Origin: an uncultured Chthonomonas sp.
GTDB taxonomy: Bacteria; Armatimonadota; Chthonomonadetes; Chthonomonadales; Chthonomonadaceae
Direction of reading: 5' to 3'
Assembly (NCBI GenBank): GCA_903919615.1
Contig: CAIXIX010000384.1
Span: 1 to 40,544 of the forward strand
Length of the DNA stretch: 40,544 bases
The position numbers and the translations under genes are program-made. Shown piece after piece: positions 26,987 through 34,678 of this stretch (position 1 is the stretch's first letter; each line of letters opens with the position of its first letter). Below the pieces are notes generated by a model that was not told the origin of the DNA, searched no databases, and saw only the letters and a program-made list of their open reading frames with translations.

Positions 26987-27197
26987 CGTTACCCCAACAC
27001 TCTGAAGTGTGTGTGAATTATACCTAGGTGCATACAATATAGTGGATCCTATAGATGCACCGGGCAGGGGAAAGAGGGAAATGGGACAAAGGATGGGCTG
27101 AAAAGCAAGTAACCTGGGGCAGAGCCCATAGAATGATCCGTAATTGAAGGGGTCCATGGACTGCGTCCCCGGATTTGCCTCCCCGTACGTTAACCAC

Positions 27198-28613
27198 TCA
27201 TTCGGGTTTGAGACCGACGCCCGCGATCTTATCGTCGCCATCGATGGTAAAGAACCCGTGAAATTTCGTTGCGCCAAGTACAACCCGATACTCGTAAGAT
27301 CTCGAACTGTCCTTAGTCGTAAATTTGACAAGTCCAAACTCATTAATCGGACCGAGTTTATTTACCTGGGCTGAAAGCTGCTTTAGTACATCCGGGAAAA
27401 GTACCTTGCGCATTCGTGCGTTGAAAAGCTCCGGCTCTGCCGTAGCATCGATCATCTTCTGCAGGAGAGTCTTCAGGCGCACTGTTGTTTTCGGATCCTT
27501 GTCCGGAATCGCCGTCTCTTTGTAGGCGGCAAGCGCAGGCGAGTAAAATGTCGCTATCTGTTTTGCGATGGGTTCAGGTTGGCCGTTCTCGGTATTGCAG
27601 AGCACGATGACGGTAAGGCGATCCTCGGGGAACCGAGAAATCATGCTGCGATGTGCTGCGGTGCCGCCATTGTGCCAGATATGTTTGCGGCCCCGATAGG
27701 TATCGATGACCCAGCCAAATCCGTAGGGATGGCTCTTACCGTCGTTCAGCTTCCCTGCTGTCCAGATCTGCTTGTAGCTCTCTGGTTTCAGCAGTTTTCC
27801 GCTCTCTAGAGCCACTGCCCAGTTCGCCATATCCAACACATTCGACTCAATAAACCCTGCGCCACCGGCTGCCGTGGGGTTGAGCGCGTCGTAGTTGCGG
27901 AATTTCGTCGAGTTCCAGCCATAGCCGGAGGCGCGATTGGGAATGATCGCTTTGGGGTCTGTCGTACAAGTCACGTTCATGCCCACTGGCCCGAAGATGC
28001 GGCCGTGTAGAAACTCTTCCAGCGGTTTTCCGGTGATACTTTCCACAATGAGACCTAGCAGGTAATAGTTCGTATTACAATAGACCCACTTCTCACCCGG
28101 CTGGAAATTGAGGGGTACAGCGGTAATCGAGTGCATAAGTTCGTCTGCGCTATGTTGTTCGCGAGCCATTTTGACGAAATCGTCGATCTCTGTGTAATCC
28201 TTGATGCCGGAGGTCTGGTTGAGCAAGTGGCGGATGGTCACTTTTGCCCATGTATCCGGCGCAAATTTGTAGTATTTGGATACCGGATCGTCCAGCCCGA
28301 TCTTGCCCTCTTCCACCAGCATCATGACGCCAGTCGCCGTGAACTGCTTGGTGATCGAGCCGATCTCATACATCGTCTCCTTGGTCGCTGGGGTATTGAC
28401 CTCCAGATTCGCCTTGCCGTAGCCCTTGGCAAAAACAAGCTTGTTGTCCTTTACCACGGCCACGGAGACCCCGGCGAGATGCTGGCTGGCGATCTGATCC
28501 AGTACAAAGGCATCGATCTTCTGATCGATTGCGGCGGGCTTTTGGGCCATCGCCACGGCTGGCAACACACCACTGGCCAGCAACAATAATAGGAATCCTC
28601 CACTCAATTGCAT
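27198..28613 (-). CDS. Exported serine hydrolase of the class C beta-lactamase family
   Basis: 471 residues, signal peptide about 1-24 (cleavage near VAMAQ). Counting from the upstream ATG at 28616, it has the penicillin-binding catalytic triad: S87-ITK-K90 (nucleophile Ser and general-base Lys), Y179-C-N181 and H315-NGG. The C-terminal 110 residues beyond the catalytic domain form an extra beta-rich domain seen in esterase/peptidase members of the family. The Tyr-Cys-Asn variant and the HNGG motif in place of KTG point to an esterase, a D-amino peptidase or another hydrolase, not a drug-resistance beta-lactamase. Two ATGs (28616 and 28613) compete. AGGAGG at 28618-28623 is 1 nt from the first and 4 nt from the second, so I take the second. 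Confidence 0.88.
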   Translation of the reverse strand: MQLSGGFLLLLLASGVLPAVAMAQKPAAIDQKIDAFVLDQIASQHLAGVSVAVVKDNKLVFAKGYGKANLEVNTPATKETMYEIGSITKQFTATGVMMLVEEGKIGLDDPVSKYYKFAPDTWAKVTIRHLLNQTSGIKDYTEIDDFVKMAREQHSADELMHSITAVPLNFQPGEKWVYCNTNYYLLGLIVESITGKPLEEFLHGRIFGPVGMNVTCTTDPKAIIPNRASGYGWNSTKFRNYDALNPTAAGGAGFIESNVLDMANWAVALESGKLLKPESYKQIWTAGKLNDGKSHPYGFGWVIDTYRGRKHIWHNGGTAAHRSMISRFPEDRLTVIVLCNTENGQPEPIAKQIATFYSPALAAYKETAIPDKDPKTTVRLKTLLQKMIDATAEPELFNARMRKVLFPDVLKQLSAQVNKLGPINEFGLVKFTTKDSSRSYEYRVVLGATKFHGFFTIDGDDKIAGVGLKPE

Positions 28614-28622
28614 CATGCCTCC

Positions 28623-28636
28623 TCAAACCTGTTTGA
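28623..28636. promoter_or_regulatory. Inverted repeat next to the hydrolase ribosome-binding site
   Basis: TCAAAC-CT-GTTTGA is a perfect 6-bp inverted repeat abutting the AGGAGG of the hydrolase gene. It could be an operator or could affect translation. The rest of 28637-28929 shows no gene I can support. Confidence 0.35.
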
Positions 28637-28929
28637 CATGAGGCTGTACGGTGCAGAGTGTCTGCCCGTTTCAGTGTGTAATTGCTGATGCAGCCAGACT
28701 GTCCTGATCACTATGTAAGGACTGTTGTGCGGTATGTGGATTCCGTCTCATCTCTTGGACATAATGGGAGAGAAAACTATGCAAACGGGCCGTGCAAGCG
28801 AGGGTGTGAAGCAATGGTTCGAATAACGCACCAAAGTCATAGTATTGTTGTGCAGAAAGGTGACCGCGCTACCCTCTTGTAATGAAGGTCTTGCATTATG
28901 TAACCCAACCAGTAACCGGGAAGGTGTCT

Positions 28930-29661
28930 ATGAAGCCAAAGTATGTCTTTGGGAGTGTCTTCGTGCTATCTATTTGTCTCGGCCTTTTAGTACTGTTCAA
29001 TCTCCATGAACGGCGCCAGATGCGGCACAAGCAAGAGCAGGCGCGATTGGCGCAAGCTAAAGCGCAGGCCAAAAAGCAACAACAGCATAGAGACATGATG
29101 GCAGCGTATTTGGAGGAACGGAGCCGTTTCGAAATGGATGCGCGAGTATTTTATGTTCCTGCCGTCAATGAGGCTGCTGTCAATGAGCAAACGGTTCAAA
29201 AGCGATTTGGCTCGGGCTATCTTGTGCGTGGGGAGAAAGCCAGCGATTCCGACCAGGATGTGGAGTTTCATCGCAAAAGCAATGGCAGATACTATCTAGA
29301 TCAGTCCCACTCAGTGACCCTGCATATCCGTTGCTCTGAGACCGGAGAACTGAATGAGATCGAATTCCAATCAGGTGTTCATCTGCCTGGGAAGCCCTCC
29401 GTCGAAATGCTCCGGCAGGCGACCACTTCCCGGCTTTCCGCCAGGGAACTGATCAGCGGTTCGTATTCCCTGGGCATGAGCTACAAGGCAATGGTTGCTC
29501 ACTGGGGCGGCAAGCCTGACTCCGATGTGCGAATGAGGCACATGCGGACAATACGTGACCATGCAATCACGGAGATAGGAGGCTATGATGAAGTATATCG
29601 CTTCCGAGACGACCATCTTGTCTACGCGCGCTTGCTTCGCTTTGATGAGCTTCACCCATGA
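28930..29661 (+). CDS. Membrane-anchored protein of unknown function
   Basis: 243 residues from the ATG at 28930, which has GGGAAGG upstream; an ATG at 28882 has no ribosome-binding site. One N-terminal membrane segment (about 5-25, FGSVFVLSICLGLLVLF) is followed by a strongly basic Ala/Gln/Lys helix (about 28-58), likely a coiled coil. A soluble domain of about 180 residues contains WGGKPDSDVRM and a C-terminal YDEVYRF. I do not recognise the family. It is followed at 45 bp by a small two-segment membrane protein and then a third orphan, so the three probably form a unit. Confidence 0.7.
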   Translation: MKPKYVFGSVFVLSICLGLLVLFNLHERRQMRHKQEQARLAQAKAQAKKQQQHRDMMAAYLEERSRFEMDARVFYVPAVNEAAVNEQTVQKRFGSGYLVRGEKASDSDQDVEFHRKSNGRYYLDQSHSVTLHIRCSETGELNEIEFQSGVHLPGKPSVEMLRQATTSRLSARELISGSYSLGMSYKAMVAHWGGKPDSDVRMRHMRTIRDHAITEIGGYDEVYRFRDDHLVYARLLRFDELHP

Positions 29662-29706
29662 AATGTGTTCTTGGCTTTGTCCCGAGCGCGCCGCTGGAGA
29701 ATGTGA

Positions 29707-30009
29707 ATGAAATCGCAAGGCGATAAACATAGCCCTGTTGAGTTGAAGCGTCGTGATAAGGTGCGACTTTGCGTAACAATCACGGGCGTCGTCCTCCCAC
29801 TGATAACCTGGATATATTGTCTGTACTCTCTGGGGGACGACATTGAAATGTTTGATAGGGCCACAAGCGCTAGGCTTGTCTTCTTATTCGCAACTCTGTT
29901 CGTGACGGAGATTGGTTGCCTTGTCGGATCGATCCGCTATCGCCGTACCAAAATGGCACGATGGACCGGCGCTACCGCGCTGAAATTCTCCGGCATTTCA
30001 TTTGCGTGA
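29707..30009 (+). CDS. Small membrane protein with two predicted segments
   Basis: 100 residues, ATG preceded by GGAGAATG. There are two hydrophobic segments at about 22-42 (VTITGVVLPLITWIYCLYSL) and 55-75 (ARLVFLFATLFVTEIGCLVG), with basic residues at both ends. Function unknown. Its TGA overlaps a GTG that would start the next reading frame (GTGA), suggesting translational coupling. Confidence 0.6.
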   Translation: MKSQGDKHSPVELKRRDKVRLCVTITGVVLPLITWIYCLYSLGDDIEMFDRATSARLVFLFATLFVTEIGCLVGSIRYRRTKMARWTGATALKFSGISFA

Positions 30010-30455
30010 AACTCGAAGTCGGATTTAATACCGCAATGAGCCCTGGCAATCGAGAGGCCGACGCGGAGCCGCTCAAGATCTGGCATGCATGCCATTACGA
30101 CTACATACGGGTCGTGTCTTGCAATAGATGGCTGCGCGACCGCACTGGGGCGGACACGAGCGAAAAACGAGAGTGGAAAGAGAGCCGAGAGGCATTTAAT
30201 CGCCTGTTTGACGAGCAGTTGGCGCTGCTGGCGTCAGGAAAAGAGATTATGCCTCCCTGGATCCTGTTTCCAGACCGGACGCGGTCCCCGCCATGCGATA
30301 TTTCCATCCTGACGTCTCACACCCAAAACCTGCATGTCTTGCATTCATTTAGTCCAGATGGAAGATCTCTTCGATCTGGTACAGGGCTTCGTCCGGGCGT
30401 CTGCCTTCTAGCTGTTCAAAGTACGGAACCATCGAAGCCTGCCAGCGCGTGTTGA
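30006..30455 (+). CDS. Possible orphan protein overlapping the rhaM 3' end
   Basis: 149 residues if it starts at the GTG at 30006, which overlaps the TGA of the preceding gene. The middle (LKIWHACHYDYIRVVSCNRWL, then FNRLFDEQLALLASGKEIMPPWILFP) looks protein-like. The last 35 or so residues run antisense into rhaM and look random. Either the true gene was truncated and reads through to a chance stop, or the whole frame is fortuitous. I do not recognise any family. Confidence 0.35.
   Translation: MKLEVGFNTAMSPGNREADAEPLKIWHACHYDYIRVVSCNRWLRDRTGADTSEKREWKESREAFNRLFDEQLALLASGKEIMPPWILFPDRTRSPPCDISILTSHTQNLHVLHSFSPDGRSLRSGTGLRPGVCLLAVQSTEPSKPASAC
30315..30330 (-). repeat. GGTTTTGGGTGTGAGA element after rhaM
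   Basis: This 16-mer on the minus strand lies 18 nt after the rhaM stop. ATGAATGC plus 9 nt plus AGGTTTTnGGTGT matches the arrangement after mgtA (ATGAATGC plus 8 nt plus AGGTTTTCGGTGT). Confidence 0.45.
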
Positions 30456-30669
30456 CATCCAGCCCGTCCATGGCTTCGAGAGACTTCTCGAAGTCCTCTG
30501 TCTCAAGGTAGCCAAAGAGCGTGCCGTCTTCCCGGGCGAACAGAGTGTAGTTCGTCCAGCCGGCATCGCGCAGCGCCTGCTGCATCTCCGGCCACACGTT
30601 CTTATGCGTGCCCTTATACTCTTCCAACAGCTCTTTCTTTACTTTCAGAATGAACCCTACTCGCTGCAT
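30349..30669 (-). CDS. rhaM: L-rhamnose mutarotase
   Basis: Interconverts the alpha and beta anomers of L-rhamnose. The 106-residue protein matches the RhaM/RhaU family in length and layout. Tyr18, His22 and Trp76 fall at the same numbers as the active-site residues of E. coli RhaM. Other family stretches are VGFILKVKKE, THKNVWPEM and FGYLETEDF. AAGGAGA lies at good spacing before the ATG at 30669. It is the last gene of the eight-gene minus-strand operon, 35 bp after the isomerase/epimerase gene. Its presence points to L-rhamnose, or possibly L-fucose or a related deoxy-sugar, as the operon substrate. Confidence 0.93.
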   Translation of the reverse strand: MQRVGFILKVKKELLEEYKGTHKNVWPEMQQALRDAGWTNYTLFAREDGTLFGYLETEDFEKSLEAMDGLDVNTRWQASMVPYFEQLEGRRPDEALYQIEEIFHLD

Positions 30670-30704
30670 CTTTACATCTCCTTATTTACCTGTTGCTAAG
30701 CCGC

Positions 30705-31547
30705 CTAACCGGTCAACAGCTTCCTGAAAAGGTCACGGTACAGTACGGTCTCCGAGAGGTTGTCGCACTCGTTGCAGTGCTCCCAGTCTATCCAGACATA
30801 CTCGATGCCAACCCATCCTTTGTAATCCGCCGCTTTCATTCCTGCCGCTACCTGCGCATAGTCGATGGTGTTGTTAGCCAGCGAGGTCTGCAGCCTGCCT
30901 TTACTCGCCCCACGCACATGGAAGTGGCTCGCGTATTGAAGCAGCGGTGCGATCTCTGCGTCCGGGATGCCGGCTCGTGTGAAGTGCGTGTAGTCCAGAG
31001 TCAGCGTTAAGCCTGGCACACTGTTCACAAGCTGTTCCGCCTGCTTCGGCGTCGGCGCAATTGAGCCGACATGCGCTTCGACACCGAACACGATCCCACA
31101 CCGTTGGGCCTCGACAACCCTCCAGCTAAGCTCGTCGAAGCAGCGAGCAAGCGAATCGGAAATCGGCTCCTCCACGAAGTGGATGCCGGGCAGCGTGGTG
31201 ACATGATGGCACCCTGTTTGCGAGGCGTACTCGAGAGCTGATGAAAACCAATCCCGCGCTTTCCTGCGCCGCAATGCGTCTGGGTGGTTAATGGCAAGAG
31301 GCTCAAAATCGGGAGCGACCTGCAGAAAGATATCTGCCGCCTTCAAGCCCAGATCATCCAGCTTCTGTTTGAGAAGACCGGCCGACTTCTTGATGTTTGC
31401 AAACTCGCGAGAGGGCCAGAGATGCGATCGCTCTTCGAACAGCCCGATATCCACGCCTTCAAAGCCCAGCATGGCGATCAGTGTTAGTGCATTCTGATGC
31501 GATAGAAGCGGAAACGTGAAATCAGCGCAGGCGAGCCTGTTTGTCAT
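30705..31547 (-). CDS. Sugar phosphate isomerase/epimerase-like TIM-barrel protein
   Basis: 280 residues of the xylose-isomerase-like TIM-barrel (AP endonuclease 2) superfamily. The start ACADFTFPLLSHQNALTLIAMLGFEGVDIG has the typical first strand. GVEAHVGS supplies a metal-binding Glu/His near 150, LTLDYTHFTRAGI an Asp/His pair near 185-190, HVRGASKGR a later His, and WVGIEYVWID a Glu near 258. Such proteins isomerise or epimerise keto-sugars. The exact substrate cannot be read from sequence. AAGGAGAACGT precedes the ATG. It lies between the SDR and rhaM in the same operon. Confidence 0.85.
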   Translation of the reverse strand: MTNRLACADFTFPLLSHQNALTLIAMLGFEGVDIGLFEERSHLWPSREFANIKKSAGLLKQKLDDLGLKAADIFLQVAPDFEPLAINHPDALRRRKARDWFSSALEYASQTGCHHVTTLPGIHFVEEPISDSLARCFDELSWRVVEAQRCGIVFGVEAHVGSIAPTPKQAEQLVNSVPGLTLTLDYTHFTRAGIPDAEIAPLLQYASHFHVRGASKGRLQTSLANNTIDYAQVAAGMKAADYKGWVGIEYVWIDWEHCNECDNLSETVLYRDLFRKLLTG

Positions 31548-31583
31548 ACGTTCTCCTTATTCACCGTCCAGGGTGCTGTAAGC

Positions 31584-32378
31584 CTAAATCTGCCTGTTGT
31601 CCCACTCTGCCGCCGCCAGATATCCGGCATCCACAAGATGCGCGATGCCGGTTATCCCGGAGGAATCGTCGGTGGAGAGGTAGAGCGCCGCCTTCGCAAT
31701 ATCACGCGGAGTGAGAAACCGCCCTAGCGGCACGCGAGCAGCACGGCTCTCCAGAGTAGCTTTCGGGTTCGCTGTTTTACTGACATGGAAACGGAAAAGC
31801 GGCGTATCGGTGATGCCGGGACAGATGCAGTTGACACGAATGCCGGCCCGCGCATAGTCCAATGCGAGCGCTTTGGTGAGCATCATAACTGCGCCCTTTG
31901 ACGCCACGTAAGAGGGAGTATGCCCCTGACCAACGAAGCTGGAGACAGATCCGATGTTTACGATCGTTGCGTTTGCCGATTGTTTCAGCAGCCGTATGGT
32001 GTGTTTGACGGTGAGAAAGATGGATTTGAGGTTCACAGCCATCACCTGGTCCCACTCCGCTTCGGTACACTCCTCAAGCGGTTTGACGAGTACGATACCG
32101 GCGTTGTTTACCAGATGATCTATCCCGCCATAAGCTCCGACAATAGCGTCAACGGCGCCGCGCACCTCGGCTTCAACAGAGACATCCGCCCGGATGAACA
32201 GCGCCTCACCGCCGGCATCCCGTATGCGGGCTGCAGTCAGAAGACCTTTTGCCTCATCCAGATCGAGAAGCGCGACGCGAGCGCCCTCTGCAGCAAAGAG
32301 CTCTGCGATCCCTTGCCCTATACCGGAGCCTGCGCCGGTAATTAGCGCTGTGCGTCCCTGTAACCGTTTAGCGGACAT
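31584..32378 (-). CDS. Short-chain dehydrogenase/reductase
   Basis: 264 residues, classical SDR fold. The cofactor motif TGAGSGIG is at 14-21, and Asp near 40 (LLDLDE) favours NAD. NNAG is at 91-94, and the catalytic triad is Ser144, Tyr157 and Lys161. In context it could be the L-rhamnose (or fucose) 1-dehydrogenase, or act later on a 3-deoxy-2-keto acid. Family membership alone does not decide. In-frame starts are TTG 32408, ATG 32393 and ATG 32378. The last has GGAG 9 nt upstream and gives the usual N-terminal length. If the TTG is used, it overlaps the stop of the preceding gene. Confidence 0.88.
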   Translation of the reverse strand: MSAKRLQGRTALITGAGSGIGQGIAELFAAEGARVALLDLDEAKGLLTAARIRDAGGEALFIRADVSVEAEVRGAVDAIVGAYGGIDHLVNNAGIVLVKPLEECTEAEWDQVMAVNLKSIFLTVKHTIRLLKQSANATIVNIGSVSSFVGQGHTPSYVASKGAVMMLTKALALDYARAGIRVNCICPGITDTPLFRFHVSKTANPKATLESRAARVPLGRFLTPRDIAKAALYLSTDDSSGITGIAHLVDAGYLAAAEWDNRQI

Positions 32379-32404
32379 CCTGCGTGTCTCCATCTCCAAT
32401 GCTG

Positions 32405-33487
32405 TCAACCCAAAATTCTCGCCCGCATCGCGTCGCGTTTTGCAATAAAACTGGGGCTATCCAGAACCTCGGGATTCAGCAGGCCAATCGGCCGCTCGCC
32501 ATGTATTACCGATAGAATGGATCGAACGGCGGATTCACCGATCGCCTGGAAGCATGCCTCGGTCCAGCAGATGGAGTGTGGCGCGAGAATAACATTGTCC
32601 ATTTTGAGGAGCGGGTTATCGAGGTTCGGCGGCTCCGTCTCAAACACATCAAGCCCGGCGCCTGCTATCTTCCCGCTCTCAAGTGCGGCGATGAGGTCCG
32701 TCTCATTCACAATCGGTCCACGCGCGGCATTAATGAAATAGACAGACGGCTTCATTAGATCGAATAGGTCTCTTTTTATAAGCCCCTTGGTCTGCTCGTT
32801 CAGCAGGCAATGGACCGATATATAATCCGACTGCGAACACAGATCCTCGAGTGATGTTGCTCGCTCCACGCCGCGTTCTGCCAGCACGCCGTCCGCCACG
32901 AATGGATCGTAGACGAGCACGCGCATGCCGAAAGGTTCAACAAGGCGGCGCAGTTCGCGGCCGGCTCCGCCGAACCCGATAATCCCAAGCACCGCGCCCG
33001 ATATCTCCGTGCCCTGGTAATTCGCCCGATCGTTCCAGCGACCTGTTCGCACCAGCCTATCTTTTATGAACATGCGCCGGCTCAATCCCAGCATCATCGC
33101 GAGAACCCCGCCTGCTACGGGCAGATCCGTCGCACCCGGCGTGATGGTTAGGAGAACATCGTTTGCGGTCAGCGCTGCCACGTCGCACATATCATAACCC
33201 ACGCCGAAGCGGGCGACAATCATCAACCTCTCCGCCCCGGCGGCAAGCGTCTCTGCTTTCCAGCCCGGCGTTAACGAGAGCACGGCATCGACATAGGCAA
33301 TCTGCGCCGGCTGCACCGGATTGTGATGCGTCTCAAAGAACTTATGTGTGCACTGCGGTTCGGCCGCAAGCAGACCAAGGCCGATGTCCTTATACGTTAG
33401 CTGGCCGCTGTCTGAGATAAAATCCCGCGTAATCCCAACTGTAAACGGGTCTCTCACGACCGTCGTTCCGGCGTCTCTCAAAACCAT
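32405..33487 (-). CDS. D-isomer-specific 2-hydroxyacid dehydrogenase
   Basis: 360 residues. The NAD-binding motif GFGGAG is at about 171-176, with the catalytic Arg256 (NAARGP), Glu285 (VFETEP) and His304 (LAPHS) of the family. It resembles the phosphoglycerate dehydrogenase/C-terminal-binding-protein branch. It reduces or oxidises a 2-keto/2-hydroxy acid; the acid is unknown, though pyruvate/lactate or a sugar-derived keto acid would fit the operon. The ATG at 33487 overlaps the stop of the aldolase gene by 10 bp, indicating coupled translation. Confidence 0.88.
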   Translation of the reverse strand: MVLRDAGTTVVRDPFTVGITRDFISDSGQLTYKDIGLGLLAAEPQCTHKFFETHHNPVQPAQIAYVDAVLSLTPGWKAETLAAGAERLMIVARFGVGYDMCDVAALTANDVLLTITPGATDLPVAGGVLAMMLGLSRRMFIKDRLVRTGRWNDRANYQGTEISGAVLGIIGFGGAGRELRRLVEPFGMRVLVYDPFVADGVLAERGVERATSLEDLCSQSDYISVHCLLNEQTKGLIKRDLFDLMKPSVYFINAARGPIVNETDLIAALESGKIAGAGLDVFETEPPNLDNPLLKMDNVILAPHSICWTEACFQAIGESAVRSILSVIHGERPIGLLNPEVLDSPSFIAKRDAMRARILG

Positions 33488-34257
33488 AGGTCTAACGTCT
33501 CCTTGCGGTCGAGCGCTTCGAGGTTCTCGCGGATTGCCCGGATAAGCAGCGACATATCCGCTCCGAGGCCAACCATACTGAATCCCTCGTCGCGACGCTG
33601 TAGCGAGTCTGCAATGCTGCGCGCCATAACACCAGTGGAGATTCCCTTCGCCTCAGCCTTCGCGCGTACATCCAGAATGCGATTCGCCACACCAGGTCCC
33701 TCCCACTGCCCAAGATATCCGTAAGAGGCGGACATATCGGCCGGGCCGAAGAAGATAGCTTCGACGTTTGGGACGGCGAGAATTGCATCGATATCTTCCA
33801 CAGCGAGGCGCGTTTCAATGAGCGGTATCACGAGCGTCTCCTCATCTCCGCATGATAGGTAGTCTTGAAACCCGAGGCCCCACTTCACGCACCTGTCGCC
33901 GGCCACGCCTCGAACGCCGTTGGGAGGGTATTTCCCGTAGCGGATGGCGGTCTCCACATCCTCGTGGCTCAGCACATACGGAACAATCACTCCGTGCGCT
34001 CCCATATCCAGCGCGCGCTTGATGGAGCTCATCTCAATCCCGGGAACACGCACCAGAGCAGCGGTCTCGGATCCACGCACCACCCTCAGGTGGTTCATCA
34101 CTTCGTGAAAATCCTGATGTCCATGCTCCATGTCGATACACACCCAATCGAGGCCAAGCGTCACCGCAACTTCGGTAATCGTCGGGCTTTCCGTGGTAAT
34201 CCAGAGACCATAGGCCGTCTGCCTCTCCTGGAAACGCTGACGCAAACGATTCCTCAT
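33478..34257 (-). CDS. HpcH/HpaI-family aldolase (2-keto-3-deoxy acid type)
   Basis: 259 residues, class II pyruvate aldolase. The catalytic base lies in DMEHGHQD (His45), the pyruvate-binding Arg70 is in LVRVPG, and the metal ligands are Glu in PLIETR and Asp in FFGPADMSAS. Members cleave 2-keto-3-deoxy-L-rhamnonate (RhmA/YfaU) or related acids into pyruvate and an aldehyde such as L-lactaldehyde. With rhaM and an aldehyde dehydrogenase in the operon, that role is likely. The ATG at 34257 was chosen because GGGAG precedes it and the family start aligns. An open frame extends further upstream to 34416 but runs into the VOC gene. Confidence 0.88.
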   Translation of the reverse strand: MRNRLRQRFQERQTAYGLWITTESPTITEVAVTLGLDWVCIDMEHGHQDFHEVMNHLRVVRGSETAALVRVPGIEMSSIKRALDMGAHGVIVPYVLSHEDVETAIRYGKYPPNGVRGVAGDRCVKWGLGFQDYLSCGDEETLVIPLIETRLAVEDIDAILAVPNVEAIFFGPADMSASYGYLGQWEGPGVANRILDVRAKAEAKGISTGVMARSIADSLQRRDEGFSMVGLGADMSLLIRAIRENLEALDRKETLDLWF

Positions 34258-34270
34258 CCTCGTCTCCCTG

Positions 34271-34669
34271 CTACTGACCGGTAATCTCCATCTGCACGCC
34301 GCCGGTGGAGCTCTTAGCCAGGAACGCCGCCTTTTTGCCCTGCGTTCCCTGATGAGGTTTCGATTGGGCCAGCTCGATGCCGCGCTCTGCAGCCGCAGCC
34401 ATAGCGCCCTCGACATCGTCTACGGCAAAGCAGATGTGATGCAAGCCTTCGCCCTTTGCGCGCAATTGCGCGAACAGAGGATGCGCTTCATCGAGCGGTT
34501 CCACGAGCTGAAGCTGCGTATTTCCCACATCCAGATGCGTCAGGCGGATGGCGCCATTATTGACGACTTCGCTGAGCAGAACCGGCAGTCCCAGGCGATC
34601 CCGGTAAACCTTCAGCGCCTCTTCAGTATTGGCAACAAGGATCGCTACATGATCCAGACCCGTAAACAT
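34271..34669 (-). CDS. VOC-family epimerase (methylmalonyl-CoA epimerase-like)
   Basis: 132 residues, glyoxalase/VOC fold. The metal ligands of methylmalonyl-CoA epimerase are at matching places: His7 (GLDHVAI), Gln in LQLVEP near 54, His77/78 (LHHICF) and Glu128 (VQMEITG). The family also includes other epimerases and isomerases. Its place in a sugar operon, without mutase genes, leaves open that it acts on a sugar-acid intermediate. It lies 13 bp before the aldolase gene. Confidence 0.85.
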   Translation of the reverse strand: MFTGLDHVAILVANTEEALKVYRDRLGLPVLLSEVVNNGAIRLTHLDVGNTQLQLVEPLDEAHPLFAQLRAKGEGLHHICFAVDDVEGAMAAAAERGIELAQSKPHQGTQGKKAAFLAKSSTGGVQMEITGQ

Positions 34670-34678
34670 AGGTGATCC

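Noticed and set aside
27061-27102. A purine-rich tract (GGGGAAAGAGGGAAATGGG...) resembling the octamer repeats
   Set aside because: It lacks the GGTAA core and lies on the opposite strand to both neighbouring genes, so it does not fit the pattern.
26987-27343. An N-terminal extension of the PSCyt/PSD1 protein (119 codons)
   Set aside because: It overlaps the end of the serine hydrolase gene, looks non-coding, and the ATG at 26986 begins a proper signal peptide.
27198-28613. A beta-lactam resistance gene
   Set aside because: The motifs are SxxK, YCN and HNGG with an extra C-terminal domain, which fits esterase/peptidase relatives more than true AmpC enzymes.
28682-28882. A 66-codon plus-strand frame before the orphan trio
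   Set aside because: No ribosome-binding site, no protein-like composition, and no motif.
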